This document shows positions 27,163 to 35,581 of a stretch of DNA of 64,000 nucleotides, piece by piece. A program made the position numbers and the translations under genes. The notes below the pieces were generated by a model. That model was not told the DNA's origin and did not search any database. It saw only the letters and a list, made by a program, of their open reading frames with translations. How positions within the stretch are numbered: the stretch's first letter is position 1; each line of letters opens with the position of its first letter. Origin of the DNA: Psychroserpens burtonensis DSM 12212 (GTDB lineage: Bacteria; Bacteroidota; Bacteroidia; Flavobacteriales; Flavobacteriaceae). The DNA lies in the NCBI RefSeq assembly GCF_000425305.1, contig NZ_AUDE01000018.1:62001-126000 (forward strand), in the 5' to 3' direction.

Positions 27163-28248
27163 ATGCACTACAAATTTTTAATTTATATATCTTATAGTTA
27201 TGCTGTTCCTATCGGTAATCCTTTAGAAAAAGAAATTATAAATCGTGGTGATAGCGTTATGTGGTTTAGCGATTTAGAGGATGGGAAAAATGCTCTACAA
27301 CACAAATCCAATCAACTACATACTATCGAAGAGGCCGTAACATATAAACCAGATATTGTTTTTGGTGCTACAGATGATGTACCAGATTTTATTTCTGGAC
27401 TAAAGGTTCAAATTTTTCATGGTTTTTTTGCACAGAAACGACCAGAAAGCAACAACAAGTTTGCACATTTTAGAATTCGTGGTTTTTTTGATTTGTACTG
27501 TACGCAAGGACCAAGTTCTACTGAAGGTTTTCTAAGAAAGCAAAGAGAAAAATTAAGTTTTGAAGTTATAGAAACAGGATGGAGTAAAGTCGATCCTTTA
27601 TTTCCTTTAGAAAAGAAAATACAAAAAAAGAAACCCACCATTTTAATCGCTTCCACCTTTACAAAACGTTTAAGTTTAGCGTTTAATACGGCTGTTTTTA
27701 ATGAAGTAAAACGACTATCTCATTTGGGTATCTATAATTTTAAAATGGTGTTACATCCAAAATTACCCGAAGTTATAAAACAAAAATGGCAAACCTTAAA
27801 TGGCGTAAATTTTCAGTATATAAATACAACAGATCTAATGCCTTTGTTTAAAACTGCTGACATTCTATTTGCCGACACAACCTCTGCTATTCAGGAGTTT
27901 TTACTTCAAAAAAAACCAGTGGTAACTTTTAATCACACCTTTCAACACCCTTATTTAATTGACGTAAATACGGTTAAAAATATTGAAGAAAGCATCAATG
28001 AAGCTTTAAAACAGCCTAAAGAGTTACTTAAAAATATTGCTACCTTTGTGGCAGAATTACATCCTTATTATGATGGAAACTCTTCCAAAAGAGTGATTGA
28101 CAATACTATAGATTTCTTGCATAAAGACAAAAGTTATTTAAAAAGTAAACCTTTAAATTTAATTCGCAAGTATAAAATAAGAAGGCGTTTAAATTATTTT
28201 ACTTTTAAAAGTTATAATAGACCTTATACTATTAAATTAGATGATTAA
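27163..28248 (+). CDS. CDP-glycerol glycerophosphotransferase-like protein
   Basis: A 361-residue protein with two Rossmann-type halves. Seen: ISYSYAVPIGNPLEKEIINR, VQIFHGFFAQKRPES, LYCTQGPSSTEGF, then PTILIASTFTKRLSLAFN, MVLHPKLPEVIKQKW and the C-terminal LFADTTSAIQEFLLQKKPVV. This DTTSA-E pattern is the nucleotide site of CDP-glycerol glycerophosphotransferases, better known from teichoic acid synthesis. In a Gram-negative lipooligosaccharide locus it may add a phospho-polyol or sugar to the core; the donor is not certain. It starts 1 nt after the GT9 stop and overlaps the next gene by 8 nt. Confidence 0.75.
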   Translation: MHYKFLIYISYSYAVPIGNPLEKEIINRGDSVMWFSDLEDGKNALQHKSNQLHTIEEAVTYKPDIVFGATDDVPDFISGLKVQIFHGFFAQKRPESNNKFAHFRIRGFFDLYCTQGPSSTEGFLRKQREKLSFEVIETGWSKVDPLFPLEKKIQKKKPTILIASTFTKRLSLAFNTAVFNEVKRLSHLGIYNFKMVLHPKLPEVIKQKWQTLNGVNFQYINTTDLMPLFKTADILFADTTSAIQEFLLQKKPVVTFNHTFQHPYLIDVNTVKNIEESINEALKQPKELLKNIATFVAELHPYYDGNSSKRVIDNTIDFLHKDKSYLKSKPLNLIRKYKIRRRLNYFTFKSYNRPYTIKLDD

Positions 28249-28996
28249 GCTCACCGTAATTATTCCTACTAAAAATGAAATTGACCATATAGAATCTGTC
28301 ATCGCTTCCGTTGATTTCGCCGATGAAATATTGGTGATTGATAGTTTTAGTAATGATGGTACTTTTGAAAAAGCGCAAACGTTAGCTACTAAAGTACTAC
28401 AACGCGAGTTTGATTTTTATGGTGTCCAAAAAAATTATGCTATTTCACGAGCAAAATATGAATGGATTTTGTTGATAGATGCAGATGAACGTGTTACTGC
28501 CGATTTAAAAACCGAAATTCTTTCTATTTTAAATGACGGTAAAATATGTCATGACGCCTTCAGAATAAAACGTATTAATCATTTTATGGGACAACGTGTA
28601 AATTACAGTGGGTGGCAAAATGATAATGTGATTCGACTTTTTAAAAGAGATCTGTGTCAATACAATGATCGCAATGTACATGAAGCTCTACAAGTCAATG
28701 GCACTATTGGGGAACTGAAACATAGTTTCTTACATTACTCATACCGAAGTTTTGATTTGTACATGCAAAAAATGAATCATTATGCTAATTTGCAAGCTAA
28801 AGATTACGACGATAAAACAGGGCGTTTAACACCTTATCACTTTATTATTAAACCCTTTTGGGGATTTTTCAAACATTACATTGTACAAAGTGGTTTTCGT
28901 GATGGTATTGTTGGCTTAACAATTGGCTATATACAAGGTTATGTTGTATTTATTCGTTACGTGAAACTATGGTTGTTACGTAGAAATAGAAACTAA
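28241..28996 (+). CDS. GT2 glycosyltransferase, WaaE/KdtX-like
   Basis: A 251-residue GT2 enzyme: LTVIIPTKNEIDHIESVI at the start, EILVIDSFSNDGT, WILLIDADERVT (the DxD metal motif) and later GWQNDNVIRLFKRD and VHEALQV. This matches the LPS core beta-glucosyltransferases of the WaaE/KdtX type. The C-terminal hydrophobic stretch (about 200-245) suggests attachment to the inner membrane. The start overlaps the previous gene by 8 nt. Its stop TAA shares the 4 bases CTAA with the TAG of the convergent kinase gene. Confidence 0.88.
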   Translation: MIKLTVIIPTKNEIDHIESVIASVDFADEILVIDSFSNDGTFEKAQTLATKVLQREFDFYGVQKNYAISRAKYEWILLIDADERVTADLKTEILSILNDGKICHDAFRIKRINHFMGQRVNYSGWQNDNVIRLFKRDLCQYNDRNVHEALQVNGTIGELKHSFLHYSYRSFDLYMQKMNHYANLQAKDYDDKTGRLTPYHFIIKPFWGFFKHYIVQSGFRDGIVGLTIGYIQGYVVFIRYVKLWLLRRNRN

Positions 28997-29763
28997 TCAT
29001 AATTATTCCAAAATTTAATCCTCTGTTTTAATCGTCTACGTCTGTGATAGCGATTTTGGAACTCTTTAGTGTATGTCCACATGAGACGAAATACATCATC
29101 ATAATTTTCTCCTGAAGATTTCGCATATTCGTCACTCATAATCTCCACCATAAACTTGTGAATCGTTAGTTTTGAAAAGTTCTTAATTCGTGTATCAAAA
29201 TCTAAAGGTTTGAATTCCATTCGATTTAAATCGACTAAATAGAAATTGTAATTCTCACCTACTTTTTTTATTAAAGTATTTCCTGGAGAATGGTCTAGAA
29301 AATGTACGTTTTTTTCATGAACTTTATATGTGAATCTTGTAAACGCTCGTAAGATATCTTCGTGGTTTGGATATTCAAAATCTGTCGTCAACTCACGATA
29401 GGTCAAATCACAATCTAATTGCTCACTTATGTAGTAGCTTTTTTTGAATAGAAATGGTGTTTTAAATTCATAATACCCTATGGGTTGTGGCGTACCAATA
29501 TCTAAGCTTTGAAGCCATTTACCATATTCAAACGAGCGTTGCGCTTTGCTTTTTCTAAAAAAACGATACGCAATTTGGTTGATAAGATTAGGAATTCTAA
29601 ACGACTTCACGTTAAGCGTTTTATCATCAAGCTTGAATAACTTTAACGAGTTTCTTTCTTGGTTCCCAAAATGGTCGCCTTTGGTATCATAATTTGTAAT
29701 GATATCATCCAAAAAAGCCTCGTTATGCTTAAAACTGTCGTGTATTTGTTTTGTTCTACTCAC
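28993..29763 (-). CDS. InaA/Kdo-kinase-like lipopolysaccharide kinase
   Basis: A 256-residue protein with a small kinase fold: VHEKNVHFLDHSPGNTLIKK contains the catalytic HxDHSPGN loop, and FYLVDLNRMEFKPL contains the metal Asp. This is the InaA/WaaP/KdkA group, which phosphorylates sugars of the LPS inner core. The start is GTG at 29763, overlapping the upstream GT2 stop by 8 nt (GTGAGTAG), so translation is probably coupled. It is the last gene of a three-gene minus-strand run. Confidence 0.85.
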   Translation of the reverse strand: MSRTKQIHDSFKHNEAFLDDIITNYDTKGDHFGNQERNSLKLFKLDDKTLNVKSFRIPNLINQIAYRFFRKSKAQRSFEYGKWLQSLDIGTPQPIGYYEFKTPFLFKKSYYISEQLDCDLTYRELTTDFEYPNHEDILRAFTRFTYKVHEKNVHFLDHSPGNTLIKKVGENYNFYLVDLNRMEFKPLDFDTRIKNFSKLTIHKFMVEIMSDEYAKSSGENYDDVFRLMWTYTKEFQNRYHRRRRLKQRIKFWNNYD

Positions 29764-30556
29764 TTAAATATTTATTAATACCATTTACTGTCCAAGATAA
29801 CTTTTCAGTACTAGTTTTTAACTCTATATCATTATTAAGCTCAATTCTGCTTTTCGATTTTTCAAGGTGATAGACATGATAGACTATCCCTCTGTAACGT
29901 AAGCGTCTTGATTTTAATCCGAAATTCAAAAACCGCAGTGCCAATTCAGAATCTTCTCTTCCCCAACCTTTAAAATCTTCATTATAACCGTTAACAGCGA
30001 TAAAATCTGATTTATAATAAGAGGTGTTACACCCTCTAAATTTTTTAGAAAGTTGAAGCTTTGGTTTATAAAACTGACTTAAAATAGGACTATATAGCGC
30101 TCTTGTACGTTTATTTATACCTTCGGAAAAAGGACCAAATTGAACTTGCTGATTAGTGAACAATTTTTCTAGATAAGCTTTTTGGATATTTACCCGACTT
30201 CCGTATAGATAGCAATTTTCCGTTGCAAATGTCAAATGATCTTTAATAAAGTTAGGGTGCACAATACAATCACCGTCCACTTGAACAATATATTCGCCTT
30301 TGGATTGCGCTATCGCCTTATTTAATATCGTCGCTTTAGTAAATCCAATATCTTCATGCCAAACATGCACGATTGGCACAGATAGTTTAGATTTATAATT
30401 TTCAATAAGCCTTTTAGTATCTGGCGTTGAACCATCATCTGCAATTAAAATTTCGCTAGGCATAACGACCTGATTCAATACACTAGCCAACACAAGATTA
30501 AGTGCATCCGGCCAATTATAAGTTGAAATTATTAAACTACTTTTTAGAGATTTCAT
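29756..30556 (-). CDS. GT2 glycosyltransferase with C-terminal galactosyltransferase-type domain
   Basis: A 266-residue enzyme: SLIISTYNWPDALNLVLASV, ILIADDGSTPDTKRLI, YIVQVDGDCIVHPNFI (DxD) and, in the C-terminal half, FRGCNTSYYKSDFIAVNGYN and GWGREDSELALRFL. The last motif is typical of the Glyco_transf_7C region of chondroitin-synthase-like and beta-1,4-galactosyltransferase families. The product should act in cytosolic assembly of the core glycan. It follows the next upstream gene by 3 nt. Confidence 0.88.
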   Translation of the reverse strand: MKSLKSSLIISTYNWPDALNLVLASVLNQVVMPSEILIADDGSTPDTKRLIENYKSKLSVPIVHVWHEDIGFTKATILNKAIAQSKGEYIVQVDGDCIVHPNFIKDHLTFATENCYLYGSRVNIQKAYLEKLFTNQQVQFGPFSEGINKRTRALYSPILSQFYKPKLQLSKKFRGCNTSYYKSDFIAVNGYNEDFKGWGREDSELALRFLNFGLKSRRLRYRGIVYHVYHLEKSKSRIELNNDIELKTSTEKLSWTVNGINKYLSE

Positions 30557-30559
30557 GAA

Positions 30560-31462
30560 TTAAAAATAAGATTCAAAATCACGCTTTTTGTTACCTTTAA
30601 TAACCTTCAAAAACTTAAACCACTGTCCGAAATTTTTACCGAATAAATATAGTTTAGTTAAAGTTAGACTAGGTCTCTCTTTAATAAGGTCTTTAATTTT
30701 ATCTAAGTTTTTTGATTCAAAAAAACCAAGTTTCTTCCATTTATGTGGTTCTAAATAAAATACATTTTTAATGGTTTGATAATTATTTTTATCTGCTTTG
30801 CGCCATTTTTCAAAAAATTCTTGATTCACATCTACATTATGTCCCCAATTATCGAGCTTAAATTTTAGTTCCTTTTCTGTTCTAGACAGACACTCATGCA
30901 GTAAAACATTATTCGTATAGATAATACGCTCTTTTGTTTTTCTAGCAACTTTATAATTTGGATAATTTGTGGCTAACAATACTTTTGTAGGTTCATCCAC
31001 ATATAAAATTCCATCATCTAAATACTTGTAGATATTAATTAAAAACCCAGCGATTTGAATAGGATTTTTTTCGGGATATTCTAAATACTGATCGTGTACT
31101 CTTAATTCGTTAACAAAATTAGAGAAGTTAATAAATATCTCATCAGAATCTACTTGAACTAACCAATTCCCAATTCCCATTTTAAGAGATAACATGTGTC
31201 TCTCTCTGGTGTCATTTTTAATTGCCGACAACTCAGGTACATAAAAATTATCTCTGTAAATAGTGATTTTATTATCCTTGTCGAAACCTTTTAACCACTC
31301 ATAAAAATCAGGATCAATCTTAAAGCGTTCCCCTGACCATGTTCGCTGTTCTTCATCCATCGCCAAGAAAATAGCATCTGCTAAATTATAAACCGGAGGA
31401 ATTGAAAGTTTCAACTTTTCATAATCATATGATAACAAAAAACCTACTTGTATTTTCTTCAT
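30560..31462 (-). CDS. glycosyltransferase, GT2-like
   Basis: A 300-residue protein starting MKKIQVGFLLSYDYEKLK at the ATG 31462. An in-frame ATG at 31495 would add 11 residues (start uncertain). GNWLVQVDSDEIF carries a DxD-type metal motif, and DAIFLAMDEEQRTW, YEWLKGFD and KVARKTKERIIYTNN follow a pattern seen in glycan loci of Bacteroidota. Exact sugar and acceptor are unknown. It begins the minus-strand run, facing the methyltransferase run across a 95-nt divergent gap. Confidence 0.7.
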   Translation of the reverse strand: MKKIQVGFLLSYDYEKLKLSIPPVYNLADAIFLAMDEEQRTWSGERFKIDPDFYEWLKGFDKDNKITIYRDNFYVPELSAIKNDTRERHMLSLKMGIGNWLVQVDSDEIFINFSNFVNELRVHDQYLEYPEKNPIQIAGFLINIYKYLDDGILYVDEPTKVLLATNYPNYKVARKTKERIIYTNNVLLHECLSRTEKELKFKLDNWGHNVDVNQEFFEKWRKADKNNYQTIKNVFYLEPHKWKKLGFFESKNLDKIKDLIKERPSLTLTKLYLFGKNFGQWFKFLKVIKGNKKRDFESYF

Positions 31463-31534
31463 ATTTATACTTTGGAATGCTACAATATTAATCATTTAAG
31501 AAAACTTAATCTCGTAAAGCATTAATTTTTTGAT

Positions 31535-31542
31535 TAAATTTG
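31535..31542 (+). promoter_or_regulatory. -7 box (TAAATTTG) for the GT2-methyltransferase run
   Basis: Exact TAnnTTTG 16 nt before the ATG at 31558. Its final TTG is also an in-frame TTG codon, which makes a false upstream start. Confidence 0.55.
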
Positions 31543-31557
31543 CGCAGCTTAGAGCCT

Positions 31558-32442
31558 ATGGATATTTCTATTATTATTGTAAATTTTAATTCTGCAAACT
31601 ACACCATCAACTGTATAGAATCAATTTATAAATATACTAAAAAAGTAACATTTGAAATAATTGTAGTAGATAATAATTCATCTTCGGAAGACATAAAAGC
31701 TCTAAATACTTTTTTAGAAAATAAACCCATTAGCTTTTTAAAAAGCAAAATCAACTTAGGCTTTGGAGGAGGAAATCATTTTGGTTATCAATTTGCAAAA
31801 GGAAATCATTATGCGTTTATAAATAATGACGCTGAACTGACAGAAAACACATTACTAAAGTTATTAAACTACAGTTATAGCGATAAGAATGCAGGAGTTA
31901 TGGGTCTTCATCAAGTTAATAAAGAAAATGAACGATTTAAATATAGTTTCAGGCAATTTATAGATTTAAAATATCATCTTTTTAATCAGAAAAAACCAAT
32001 AAAATATTATTCAAAAAAAACAAATAGTGATTTAACAAGTCCTTTTGAAGTTGATTTAGTCTCTGGTGCGTTTATGTTTTTCAAAAAAGAAGCTTATGAA
32101 GTCTCTGGTGGTTTTGACCCGAACATATTTTTGTTTTATGAAGAAATGGATATCTGTCTTCGATTAAAAAAGAAAGGCTATCAAACTATTTTTTATCCAG
32201 AATCTACATTTATACATTATATGGGTAAAAGCTCTTCAAACGTTAAAATTAAAAATGAGTTTACGATTTCCTACTTATATGTGATTCAAAAAAACTACAG
32301 TTATATGTATTATTACATATTAAGAATTATATTGCTTTTTAAATATGGATTTAAGTCTATTTTAAAACCTAAAAAACACTTCTCTTCCTTTAAAATTATT
32401 TTAAAAGGAGGGAACTCTTTAGTTTACTCAATGAAACCTTAA
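31558..32442 (+). CDS. GT2 glycosyltransferase, rhamnosyltransferase-like
   Basis: A 294-residue GT2: MDISIIIVNFNSANYTINCI, FEIIVVDNNSSSEDIKALN, INLGFGGGNHFGYQFAKG, YAFINNDAELTENTLLKLL (NNDAE metal motif), VDLVSGAFMFFKKEAYEVSG and FLFYEEMDICLRLKKKGY. These are typical of the family named WbbL or rhamnosyltransferase, although the donor sugar cannot be told. The ATG at 31558 is chosen because the only alternative is a TTG inside the -7 box. The methyltransferase gene follows after 16 nt. Confidence 0.88.
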   Translation: MDISIIIVNFNSANYTINCIESIYKYTKKVTFEIIVVDNNSSSEDIKALNTFLENKPISFLKSKINLGFGGGNHFGYQFAKGNHYAFINNDAELTENTLLKLLNYSYSDKNAGVMGLHQVNKENERFKYSFRQFIDLKYHLFNQKKPIKYYSKKTNSDLTSPFEVDLVSGAFMFFKKEAYEVSGGFDPNIFLFYEEMDICLRLKKKGYQTIFYPESTFIHYMGKSSSNVKIKNEFTISYLYVIQKNYSYMYYYILRIILLFKYGFKSILKPKKHFSSFKIILKGGNSLVYSMKP

Positions 32443-32458
32443 CTACGAAAAACACCTT

Positions 32459-33103
32459 ATGGAGTACGAAAACAAAGCAAAAGCATACTATAATTTTCCT
32501 AGAGAAGAGATGCTCGATTATTTACCTAAGGAAGCTCAAACAGTTTTAGAAGTAGGATGTGGCCAAGGTGCTTTTGCTGCTCAAATTAAAGACTACAACG
32601 ATGCAGAGGTTTGGGGAATAGAATACATGAAAGAAGAAGGTAACCTTGCTAAAAACATTCTCGATAAGGTTTTTATTGGTGGCGTTGAAGATTTTATTAA
32701 AGATTTACCAGATAATTATTTTGATGCCATTTATTTTAATGATGTGCTAGAGCATTTAGCTTATCCAGATGCTGTTTTAAGAGATTTAAAATCTAAACTT
32801 AAAGCTAATGGATTAGTAATAAGTTCAATTCCTAATCTTAGACATTTTAGAGTACTTAAAATGTTAGTTATAGACGGTAATTGGGATTATGCAGAGCATG
32901 GTGTCATGGATAAAACACATTTGCGATGGTTTACTAAAAAAAGTATTAGAAAAATGTATGAAAGTTTAGGCTACGAAATTGTAAGCCACGAGGGAATTAG
33001 CCCTAGTAAGTCTTTGAAGCCTTACCTTTATAATATTCCTTTATTATTTACTGGAATGGATATGAAATACAAACAATTTGCTACAGTAGCTCGTAATTTA
33101 TAA
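32459..33103 (+). CDS. class I SAM-dependent methyltransferase
   Basis: A 214-residue methyltransferase: VLEVGCGQGAFAAQI (motif I), EVWGIEYMKEEGNLAK, DAIYFNDVLEHLAYP (motif IV region) and LKANGLVISSIPNLRH. The pattern is of the UbiE/Coq5-like group often found in glycan loci, where they methylate sugars. The next gene, tsaC, begins 4 nt downstream, so it is co-transcribed with an unrelated tRNA-modification gene. Confidence 0.85.
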   Translation: MEYENKAKAYYNFPREEMLDYLPKEAQTVLEVGCGQGAFAAQIKDYNDAEVWGIEYMKEEGNLAKNILDKVFIGGVEDFIKDLPDNYFDAIYFNDVLEHLAYPDAVLRDLKSKLKANGLVISSIPNLRHFRVLKMLVIDGNWDYAEHGVMDKTHLRWFTKKSIRKMYESLGYEIVSHEGISPSKSLKPYLYNIPLLFTGMDMKYKQFATVARNL

Positions 33104-33107
33104 TATC

Positions 33108-33668
33108 ATGGATATAGCATTACAAGAAGCTATTGAGGTTTTAAAACAAGGCGGGCTCATACTCTACCCAACTGACACGGTTTGGGGTATTGGCTGTGAC
33201 GCAACTAATTATGAAGCTGTAAAAAAAGTATACAAGCTAAAGCAACGAACTGACTCTAAAGCATTAATTTGTTTGGTTAATAATTATGGTATGCTAGAGA
33301 GACATGTAGATAACGTCCCTACTATGGCCTATACAATTCTAGACATAGCTGTAAAACCAACAACCATTATTTATGACCACCCTGCAGGAGTCGCAGAGAA
33401 TTTAATAGCAGACGATAATACTTTAGCTATTCGAGTGATTAAGAATAAATTCTGCGAAAAGTTAATCAGGTACTTAAAAAAACCATTGGTTTCTACATCA
33501 GCCAATATTAGTGGTCAACCCACTCCTAAATCATTCAAAGAAATAAGTGAGGAGATTTTAAAAGGTGTGGACTATGTCGTAAATTTGCAAAACGAAAAAA
33601 GTCAATCACAACTATCTACAATTATTAAATTAAGTAATGTTGGTATGGTGAAGATTATACGAGAGTAA
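33108..33668 (+). CDS. tsaC: L-threonylcarbamoyladenylate synthase (YrdC domain)
   Basis: A 186-residue YrdC-domain enzyme that makes threonylcarbamoyl-AMP from threonine, bicarbonate and ATP for the t6A37 modification of ANN-decoding tRNAs. Visible: GGLILYPTDTVWGIGCDAT, then VYKLKQRTDSKALICLV (KxR ATP site) and PLVSTSANISGQPTP. Short TsaC form without the Sua5 C-terminal domain. Confidence 0.92.
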   Translation: MDIALQEAIEVLKQGGLILYPTDTVWGIGCDATNYEAVKKVYKLKQRTDSKALICLVNNYGMLERHVDNVPTMAYTILDIAVKPTTIIYDHPAGVAENLIADDNTLAIRVIKNKFCEKLIRYLKKPLVSTSANISGQPTPKSFKEISEEILKGVDYVVNLQNEKSQSQLSTIIKLSNVGMVKIIRE

Positions 33669-33698
33669 TATCTCGTTACCACGAATACATGAATACAA

Positions 33699-35126
33699 AT
33701 GTCTAAGACAAATTATAAAGAAGCCTTACAGAACGATCTATTCAAAATCATCTCTAAATCTGCAAAAGAAATAGGGCTTGATAGTTATGTTATTGGTGGT
33801 TTTGTTCGTGATTATCTTTTAAATCGTGGTGAACATAAAGATATTGATATTGTTGCGATTGGCAGCGGAATAGCACTCGCCAAACAAGTGGCAAAAAATT
33901 TACCACATCGTCCAAAAGTTCAAGTATTTAAAACTTACGGAACTGCAATGTTAGTGCATCAGGATATGGATATTGAGTTTGTTGGAGCTCGTAAAGAATC
34001 CTATAGTGAAAGCAGTAGAAATCCTGTTGTAGAAAACGGAACCTTACAAGACGATCAAAACCGTAGAGATTTTACGATCAATGCCATGGCTTTGCATCTT
34101 GATGAGAATTCCTTCGGAAATTTGTTAGACCCATTCAATGGTATAAAAGATTTAGAGACTAAAATAATACGCACACCTTTAGATCCAGATATCACCTATA
34201 GTGACGACCCATTAAGAATGATGCGCGCCATACGTTTTGCAACGCAACTTCATTTCACCATTGAAGATGACTCTTTAGAAGCGATTTCTAGAAATAGCGA
34301 GCGCATAAATATTATCACTAACGAGCGTATCGTTGTAGAACTCAATAAGATTCTAGAAAGTGACAAGTCGTCAATAGGCTTTTTACATTTGGAGAAAACG
34401 GGGCTTTTAAAACACATTTTACCTGAGCTCACCGCTCTAAAAGGCATTGATGAAGTTGAAGGTCAAACCCATAAAGATAATTTTTATCACACCTTAGAAG
34501 TCGTAGATAACATCTCTAAAAACACAGATAACCTCTGGTTACGTTGGGCGGCTTTATTACATGATATTGGGAAAGCCCCAACCAAAAAATTTAGTAAAAA
34601 AGTAGGCTGGACATTTCATGCACACGAATTTGAAGGCGCAAAAATGGTTTATCATTTATTTAAGCGACTAAAAATGCCCTTGAATGATAAAATGAAATTC
34701 GTCCAAAAAATGGTATTTATGAGTTCTCGACCAATTGTTTTAGCTCAAGAGTTGGTGACAGATTCTGCCGTGCGACGCTTGGTTTTTGATGCCGGAGACT
34801 TTGTGGAAGATTTGATGGTATTGTGTGAAGCAGATATCACGACTAAAAATTCTAAGAAATTCAATAAGTATCATAACAATTTTAAAATAGTGCGTCAAAA
34901 AATTGATGAAGTTGAAGCTAGAGATCATGTTCGTAATTTTCAACCACCAATTTCTGGAGAGGAAATTATGACCACTTTTAGTTTGAAACCATCTCGAGAG
35001 ATTGGACAAATTAAAGAATTGATTAAAGAAGCAATTTTGGAAGGCGATATTCCAAATGAATATGATGCTGCTTACGAATTGATGTTGAGGGAGGGTAAAC
35101 GCTTAGGATTAAAAGTAAACGTATAA
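33699..35126 (+). CDS. cca: CCA tRNA nucleotidyltransferase with HD domain
   Basis: A 475-residue class II nucleotidyltransferase that adds or repairs CCA at tRNA 3' ends. Seen: YVIGGFVRDYLLNRGEHKDI with GG, DIDIVAIGSG (DxD), QDDQNRRDFTINAMALHLD (RRD nucleotide selector), RMMRAIRFATQL, and an HD phosphohydrolase motif, WAALLHDIGKAPTKKF, at about 288-303. The HD domain can remove 2',3'-cyclic phosphates. The GNAT gene begins 2 nt after its stop. Confidence 0.93.
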   Translation: MSKTNYKEALQNDLFKIISKSAKEIGLDSYVIGGFVRDYLLNRGEHKDIDIVAIGSGIALAKQVAKNLPHRPKVQVFKTYGTAMLVHQDMDIEFVGARKESYSESSRNPVVENGTLQDDQNRRDFTINAMALHLDENSFGNLLDPFNGIKDLETKIIRTPLDPDITYSDDPLRMMRAIRFATQLHFTIEDDSLEAISRNSERINIITNERIVVELNKILESDKSSIGFLHLEKTGLLKHILPELTALKGIDEVEGQTHKDNFYHTLEVVDNISKNTDNLWLRWAALLHDIGKAPTKKFSKKVGWTFHAHEFEGAKMVYHLFKRLKMPLNDKMKFVQKMVFMSSRPIVLAQELVTDSAVRRLVFDAGDFVEDLMVLCEADITTKNSKKFNKYHNNFKIVRQKIDEVEARDHVRNFQPPISGEEIMTTFSLKPSREIGQIKELIKEAILEGDIPNEYDAAYELMLREGKRLGLKVNV

Positions 35127-35128
35127 TT

Positions 35129-35578
35129 ATGATTAAAATCATAAGAACAGATTCAAAAAATAGAGATTTTAACAAGTTGGTTACAGAATTAGATGCGTAT
35201 CTAAAAATAACAGATGGCGATGAACACGACTTCTACAACCAATTTAACGGTATTGATATTTTAAATAATGTCCTCGTTGCCTATGTCAATGATGAACTAG
35301 CAGGTTGTGGTGCTTTTAAAGAATTTGAGAGTTTAAGTGTTGAAATAAAGCGCATGTTTACCAAGCCTGAAATGCGAGGTAACGGAATAGCTTCGGCAAT
35401 TTTAAAAGCATTAGAACTTTGGGCTTCAGAATTAAACTATAAGGCTTGCGTTCTCGAAACAGGTATTCGTCAAAAGGAAGCAGTTGCTTTTTATAAAAAG
35501 AATGACTATAAGAGTATTACAAACTATAGTCAATATGTAGATATGGAAAATAGTTTATGTTTTAAAAAGATAATTTAA
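35129..35578 (+). CDS. GNAT family N-acetyltransferase
   Basis: A 149-residue GNAT protein: VAYVNDELAGCGAFKEF, then VEIKRMFTKPEMRGNGIASA with the acetyl-CoA loop RGNGIA, LETGIRQKEAVAFYKKNDY. Substrate unknown. It is inserted between cca and ctaA with spacings of 2 and 3 nt, so the three genes form one transcription unit. Confidence 0.88.
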   Translation: MIKIIRTDSKNRDFNKLVTELDAYLKITDGDEHDFYNQFNGIDILNNVLVAYVNDELAGCGAFKEFESLSVEIKRMFTKPEMRGNGIASAILKALELWASELNYKACVLETGIRQKEAVAFYKKNDYKSITNYSQYVDMENSLCFKKII

Positions 35579-35581
35579 AGT

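Noticed and set aside
31540-31557. TTG start for the GT2 gene
   Set aside because: The TTG is the end of a TAAATTTG -7 box and six extra residues add nothing conserved; the ATG at 31558 is better.
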